Source: Chloroflexota bacterium (GTDB lineage: Bacteria; Chloroflexota; UBA4733). Taken from it: DNA of 9,112 bases. The notes under the pieces were generated by a model. The model saw only the letters and a program-made list of their open reading frames with translations. It made no database searches and had not been told where the DNA came from. This document shows, piece by piece, positions 6,584 to 9,112 of this stretch (position 1 is the first letter of the stretch; every line of letters begins with the position of its first letter). A program made the translations under genes and the position numbers. The DNA is taken from NCBI GenBank assembly GCA_025980355.1, contig JAICXR010000100.1:1-9112 (forward strand). The letters are read 5' to 3'.

Positions 6584-6970
6584 TTAGCGGTGGTTGGAGA
6601 ACTCCACCTGCCAGCGCCACGCGCTGCCGTCCTCGGCGTGCCACCAGGCCAGGAGCGTCCCCACCTCACCGCCCGGCAGGATGACCAGGCTCCCGAGATC
6701 ATCCGGCGCGGGCCAGCGGTCGTCGCGCGTCACCTTGCCTCCCTGCAGGGCTAAGCACGTCATCGGCAGTTGCGTCCCCGTACGCTGCAGTCCTTCCCCC
6801 CGCGCGATCACCCGCTCGTCGCCCTCGCGTACTGTGACCGCCAGCGTCGGCGGGGCGGCATGCACCCACAGCACCACGGTCGGCCCGATCCGCGCCCGGG
6901 CGAACAGGAGGCCGGTCGCCGCCGCCTCCGGGAACCACAACTCCCAGGTCTGCATCGCTTGCTCCGGCAT
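6584..6970 (-). CDS. Conserved-looking hypothetical protein, 128 aa
   Basis: I cannot assign this protein to a named family with certainty; it reminds me of uncharacterised short proteins seen in Thermomicrobia-like genomes. It has no signal peptide or transmembrane segment. It is rich in Trp (WELWF, VLWVH, AWWH, WRW) and alternates short hydrophobic stretches with turns, suggesting a small all-beta fold. The ATG at 6970 has AAGGA (minus strand, 6982-6978) seven bases upstream. A GTG at 6991 has no ribosome binding site, while an ATG at 6955 preceded by GGAG is a credible alternative giving 123 residues. Codon use is GC-rich at third positions, as in neighbours, supporting real coding. The short ORF at 7032-7268 lies upstream on the same strand and could have been co-transcribed. 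Confidence 0.7.
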   Translation of the reverse strand: MPEQAMQTWELWFPEAAATGLLFARARIGPTVVLWVHAAPPTLAVTVREGDERVIARGEGLQRTGTQLPMTCLALQGGKVTRDDRWPAPDDLGSLVILPGGEVGTLLAWWHAEDGSAWRWQVEFSNHR

Positions 6971-6994
6971 CGACACGTCCTTCTCGGTCACAAG

Positions 6995-7010
6995 GAGCGG
7001 CGCACCGCTC
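6995..7010 (-). terminator. Hairpin between two leftward ORFs
   Basis: GAGCGG (6995-7000) and CCGCTC (7005-7010) form a perfect 6-bp stem with a four-base loop. It lies between the stop of the 7032-7268 ORF and the hypothetical gene. Only CTTGTG follows on the minus strand, so there is no T-run; it could be a weak terminator, an RNA-stability hairpin or chance. Confidence 0.3.
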
Positions 7011-7031
7011 GCCCGTAGCCTCCGCCCCCGT

Positions 7032-7268
7032 TCAGAACCCGATCACCGGCGGCAACGATCCGCAGCCCATCGGCGTCAACAGCACCTCCTGCCAGACCAT
7101 CCGGTGGCCGCGCCGCAAGATGGGGGCCAGTTCGTAGGCCAAGATGCCTACCCGTTCTCGGCGTCCAGGTGCAGGAGTAGCCAGGGTGACGCCTTCAGCA
7201 TTGTAGACGGCCGTGACGAGTAGGTTCTGGCGGATGGTGCCCGCCGCCCGCCGACAGATCATCGTCAA
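7032..7268 (-). pseudogene. Short ORF of unknown function, possibly 5'-truncated gene
   Basis: The 78-codon frame ends in TGA and has GC-rich third positions typical of genes here, particularly from GTIRQNLLVTAVYNAEG onward. The product contains GILAYELAPILRRGHRMVWQ and ends MGCGSLPPVIGF. I do not recognise it. The only in-frame starts are TTG at 7268 and ATG at 7262, and neither has a ribosome binding site. The frame stays open upstream to a TAA at 7352-7350, but that stretch looks less like coding sequence. This suggests the 3' part of a gene whose front was lost, in line with the damaged genes just to the right. A short intact gene with a weak start is the alternative. Confidence 0.4.
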
Positions 7269-7381
7269 CGAGGTTTGGACGGCGCCTGGTCGCCGCGACG
7301 GGTATGAGGTAGGAGAGCAAGGCGCTGTAACCTCCCGCGCTGGGCGGGTTTAATCGCAGCCTAAAAACCGCACGCCCTTGC
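7269..7381. other. Gap without a supported gene
   Basis: With the regulatory segment at 7382-7427, this is a gap of about 150 bases between the leftward short ORF and the rightward ArsR remnant. A leftward frame runs from an ATG at 7407 to 7195, overlapping the short ORF, but it has no ribosome binding site and no recognisable motif; it might be the lost front of that ORF after a frameshift. CCCGC (7334-7338) and GCGGG (7344-7348) form a small hairpin followed by TTT on the plus strand, too weak to call a terminator. Confidence 0.35.
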
Positions 7382-7427
7382 TTGACGGGCAGCGGCGTCC
7401 GTCGCATGCTAAATCAATGGTGATTGA
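7382..7427 (+). promoter_or_regulatory. Candidate promoter and operator of the ArsR remnant
   Basis: TTGACG (7382-7387) followed after 17 bases by CATGCT (7405-7410) is a possible promoter just before the ATG at 7417. Across that ATG lie two overlapping inverted repeats, AATCA-N4-TGATT (7412-7425) and TCAAT-N4-ATTGA (7414-7427). ArsR/SmtB regulators commonly bind AT-rich imperfect palindromes overlapping their own promoter or start, so this may be a leftover autoregulatory site. The -10 box is poor and the reading is tentative. Confidence 0.3.
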
Positions 7428-7548
7428 AGTAGTTGCCGCACCGGCGGTCCGGGATCCGGCGCCCGCGGCGGTGCGCCTCCTGGAGCTGCTCGCCGACCCG
7501 ACGCGGCGGCGCCTCTCCCTCCTGCTGATGCGGGGCGAGACCGGCAAC
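7417..7548 (+). pseudogene. ArsR-family regulator, N-terminal remnant
   Basis: From the ATG at 7417 the first 44 codons read like the front of an ArsR-type winged-helix repressor: AVRLLELLADPTRRRLSLLL with the hallmark L-A-D-P-T-R-R-R (residues 25-32), then MRGETGN where relatives have MRGETCNC and the recognition helices. After N44 the similarity stops. What follows (GPCRRHPPKVG and on) has no helix-turn-helix, metal site or dimer helix. The frame happens to stay open into the LmbE gene, so a naive call would give one 239- to 251-residue fusion. The family normally has about 95-120 residues, so over half is gone and DNA binding is not expected. No second part was found in the other frames up to 7626. 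Confidence 0.65.
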
Positions 7549-7626
7549 GGCCCGTGCCGAAGACACCCGCCGAAGGTCGGACTGTCCCCCTGTCCGGGTC
7601 AGGCGGACGGGAAGGAGGAAGAGGTC

Positions 7627-8133
7627 GTGCGCATTCTTGAACCGCCGGGGTCCCAGGCGATCATGGCCGTCGCGGCGCATCCTGACGACATCGAGAGCTG
7701 GTGCGCCGGGACGCTTGCTCGCGCCGTCGACACTGGAGCGGTTGTCCGCCTCCTGCTCGTCACGTCCGGCGACAAGGGCACAGCCGATCCGAACGCCGAT
7801 CCGGCGGATGTCGCCCGCCTCCGGGCCGTGTATCCCCTGGCGCGGGACCGACTCTCTTTCCCTGAGTACGCACAGGCCGGGCTGACCCCGCACGCCGTCC
7901 GGGCAGTCTGGCTGTTTGCCAGCGCGATCGCCGACCAGTACGTCGATATCGCGGACGGCTTCGAGCGAAAGCTCGCGGCCCGGCTTGCCCATACGAGCCA
8001 GACCAGCGATGCGGCGGCGCTCCGCGTGGGCTGGCGGCAACGGGCGGCCGCCATCGGCGTCCCCGCCGGACTGGCCCTGGCCGAGGCCTTCACGGTGCTC
8101 CGGCTGGATGAGGGAGACGACAATACGAACTGA
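7627..8133 (+). pseudogene. PIG-L/LmbE-family deacetylase with internal in-frame deletion
   Basis: The product resembles PIG-L/LmbE zinc-dependent deacetylases, which remove N-acetyl groups from sugars, as in mycothiol or bacillithiol synthesis. The GTG at 7627 has a strong AAGGAGG (7612-7618) eight bases upstream. Residues 1-66 match the family front, including AHPDD (H18, D20, D21) and VTSGDKGTADP. Residue 67 onward (AVYPLARDRLSFPE, HAVRAVWLF, YVDI, ERKLAARLAHTSQ) matches the family C-terminal part. The middle is missing at about 7825: the GYPDG segment, the RPD-V-(V/F)-THDP strand and the HPDH/HRDH motif with the remaining metal-ligand histidine. The total is 168 residues rather than about 230-260. 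The frame is kept, but an active metal site is unlikely. A natural mini-version or a misassembly are alternatives. Confidence 0.75.
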
Positions 8134-8139
8134 CCCAGG

Positions 8140-8153
8140 GCTCCCCTTGGAGC
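8140..8153 (+). terminator. Small hairpin after the LmbE ORF
   Basis: GCTCC (8140-8144) and GGAGC (8149-8153) form a perfect 5-bp stem with a CCTT loop just after the stop at 8133. No T-run follows directly; a pyrimidine-rich stretch (CCCTTTCTTCC) begins about ten bases later. It may be a weak terminator. The remaining bases to 8199 show nothing else. Confidence 0.2.
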
Positions 8154-8199
8154 GGCGCTGCTGCCCTTTCTTCCGTTTCGCGCGGGTGGCGGACGCGCG

Positions 8200-8418
8200 G
8201 TGAGCCTGCTCACCCTCTATGGCGCCGCGGCGGTCACGCTGATGCTCGTCGCCTACGCCCTGGAACAGCGCGCCGCCGGCTGGGTGCTCGTCTTCGCCCT
8301 GGCCTGCGTCGCTTCTTCCCTCTACGGCTGGCTTGCCGGCGCCTGGCCGTTCGGTGTGGTCGAGGCCGTCTGGGCGGGCGTCGCGTTCCGACGATGGCAA
8401 CGGCGAGTCGCGGCGTGA
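8200..8418 (+). CDS. Small three-helix membrane protein, CBU_0592-like
   Basis: The 72-residue product has three hydrophobic helices (about 3-21, 27-45 and 48-64) and a basic tail (RRWQRRVAA). The pattern LYGAAAVTLMLVAYALE, GWPF-like WPFGVVEAVWAGVAFRRW and the length resemble the small uncharacterised bacterial membrane proteins grouped as CBU_0592-like; this comes from memory, not a search. No function is known. The GTG at 8200 is the only usable start near the first helix, preceded by GGCGGA (8188-8193), a moderate ribosome binding site. The gene's last 97 bases lie opposite the tail of the leftward GNAT frame. The match to the family runs to its own end, so this gene looks whole and the GNAT gene looks like the damaged partner. 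Confidence 0.7.
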   Translation: MSLLTLYGAAAVTLMLVAYALEQRAAGWVLVFALACVASSLYGWLAGAWPFGVVEAVWAGVAFRRWQRRVAA

Positions 8419-8726
8419 CGGGCGGCCTCCGACTCGATCCGCTCGACGAGGCGGCGCCCGAGGCCCGTGCCGCGGACACCGGGGTCGAGCCCGATGACCC
8501 GCAGCGTCGCGCCGCGCGGGTCCCGCCGGAAGGCCAGGGCACCGCCGACCAGACGGCCGCTATCTTCGATCACCAGCATGAGGGAGCGGTCCTCGGGGAA
8601 GCGGGCAACGAGGTCGGCGAAACGCCGGTCCTCGTGCGTCAAGCGCCGTGGCAACTGGGCGCCGATGACGTCGAACACCTCGGCCAGCTCGTCCAGTGAG
8701 GCGACCGGTCGAACGATCCGGCACAT
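8322..8726 (-). pseudogene. GNAT-family N-acetyltransferase, C-terminally truncated
   Basis: The protein starts at an ATG (8726-8724) with AGGAG on the minus strand (8740-8736), nine bases upstream; an ATG at 8771 is less well placed. Residues 1-104 read as a GNAT acyltransferase that uses acetyl-CoA: an N-terminal acceptor part, beta strands LMLVIEDSGRLVGGALAF (49-66) and VIGLDPGVRGTGLGRRLVERIESEA (77-101), with the pyrophosphate-binding R85-x-x-G88-x-G90. After H104 the expected strand 5 and the C-terminal substrate/CoA segment (typically ending in a FYRRLGF-like motif) are absent. Instead come 30 unrelated residues (ATRRCHRRNATPAQ and on) read antisense through the small membrane protein gene. 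The break coincides with that gene's stop at 8416-8418. Activity is doubtful. Confidence 0.7.
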
Positions 8727-8767
8727 GTGGCGTAGCTCCTGTCGCTGCGAAGACGTGACAGCGCTCA

Positions 8768-8941
8768 TCATGCCATCAATGCTGTCCGCTCAGTACTGGA
8801 GACGGTAACCATGCCGACGTGCCGATCAGTTGATCCGCCAGCTAGGAACCGGCGTCGGATGCACCGTACCGTGTCCTTGTTGAGACTGAGGTATCGTCCG
8901 GCGATCTGATACACGATACGCCGGCACACCAGCCGCCGCAT
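8768..8941 (-). pseudogene. Possible transposase helix-turn-helix remnant
   Basis: Read leftward from an ATG at 8941, 57 codons contain IVYQIAGRYLSLNKDTVRCI followed by RRRFLAGG. The pattern (short helix, turn, DTV-x-x-I helix, basic end) recalls the helix-turn-helix of ISL3-type transposases (for example WDTVKDI plus a basic stretch). No DDE catalytic part or clear terminal inverted repeats are seen. The frame is open upstream of the ATG but unremarkable. It has no ribosome binding site, and its TGA (8770-8768) lies next to the GNAT frame. The region 8727-9021 holds no other supported gene. The family assignment is tentative; any HTH fragment or chance similarity is possible. Confidence 0.3.
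8824..8835. other. 12-bp palindrome in non-coding DNA
   Basis: GATCA-GT-TGATC is a near-perfect dyad about 100 bases upstream of the GNAT start and inside the possible transposase remnant. It could be an operator or a fragment of a mobile-element end; no partner copy was found in the window. Confidence 0.2.
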
Positions 8942-9021
8942 CGGACCGAGGATGGAGCCGGCCTCCGCCTTTCGACCGATGGGCGGTCCGCGCTGCTGTC
9001 CGCTGCGGCGCCGGCCCGTCG

Positions 9022-9111
9022 TTAGCCGCGGGCGACGGTGGCCGGCGCCGGGGTGGCCACGTCCAGCTGCGCCGTTTCAGCATCCGCCGCGTCCGGGACA
9101 GCACTCGCCGC
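9022..9111 (-). CDS. C-terminal tail of a leftward gene, cut by the window end
   Basis: Read leftward from the right edge, 29 codons run to a TAA: AASAVPDAADAETAQLDV followed by ATPAPATVARG. Third positions are strongly GC-rich and the composition (Ala, Pro, Asp, Thr) fits a low-complexity C-terminal tail of a larger protein. Nothing identifies the protein. The frame is too short to exclude chance in GC-rich DNA. Confidence 0.35.
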   Translation of the reverse strand, partial: AASAVPDAADAETAQLDVATPAPATVARG

Positions 9112-9112
9112 C

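Noticed and set aside
6594..7223. Rightward 209-codon frame across the hypothetical gene and the short ORF
   Set aside because: Its composition is Ser/Arg/Pro-rich and shadow-like, and it opposes a leftward gene with a good ribosome binding site and consistent codon use.
7378..8133. Single ArsR-LmbE fusion protein of 251 residues
   Set aside because: The ArsR part is incomplete and LmbE has its own strong ribosome binding site and GTG. The connecting sequence has no domain character, so two separate damaged units are more likely.
7414..8400. Leftward open frame of 328 codons opposite the ArsR, LmbE and small membrane protein region
   Set aside because: The product is low-complexity, while the plus strand shows recognisable family motifs and ribosome binding sites. 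Stop-free antisense frames are common at this GC content.
8826..9104. Leftward 92-codon frame near the right edge
   Set aside because: It is Arg/Pro-rich with no motif, and a different leftward frame (9022-9111) has better codon character for the edge segment.
1..9112. CRISPR array, tRNA or rRNA genes, phage or defence genes
   Set aside because: I saw no regularly spaced repeats, cloverleaf-like segments, rRNA signatures or phage/defence motifs on either strand.

Overview
The window is GC-rich bacterial chromosome with GTG and TTG starts, GC-rich third codon positions and purine-rich ribosome binding sites. The protein set (PHP phosphoesterase, Gfo/Idh/MocA oxidoreductase, enolase-superfamily enzyme, PIG-L/LmbE deacetylase, ArsR regulator) and the protein style fit a Chloroflexota/Thermomicrobia-like organism. 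That placement is an impression from protein families and composition, not a marker-gene result. No rRNA, tRNA, CRISPR array, prophage or intact insertion sequence was seen.

Left part, about 1-6550, ordinary and intact. A 5'-truncated mandelate-racemase/muconate-lactonising-type enzyme converges on a PHP-domain metal-dependent phosphoesterase. The PHP gene diverges from a CaCA-family Ca2+/H+ antiporter; the 249-bp region between them carries a perfect tandem 11-bp repeat placed like a response-regulator box. Then follow, all rightward, an AI-2E/PerM-type permease with a LacI-like palindrome inside its 5' end, a Gfo/Idh/MocA oxidoreductase behind a good promoter candidate, and an unrecognised eight-helix membrane protein preceded by two tiny overlapping ORFs. 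The sugar or sugar-acid flavour (enolase-superfamily enzyme, Gfo/Idh/MocA) is only suggestive; the genes do not form one clear pathway.

Right part, about 6580-9112, mixed and visibly eroded. Leftward are a conserved-looking 128-aa protein of unknown role and a short ORF without a convincing start. Rightward are the first part of an ArsR regulator cut inside its HTH domain, then a PIG-L/LmbE deacetylase missing its middle in frame, then a small three-helix membrane protein. A leftward GNAT acetyltransferase loses its C-terminal part exactly where that membrane-protein gene ends. Beyond it lie a possible transposase HTH remnant and a possible C-terminal tail of a leftward gene running off the window. 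Three recognisable families cut within 1.3 kb, while flanking genes are whole, is the most notable feature. It could be real local deletion and decay or an assembly artefact. I found no convincing new multi-gene system.
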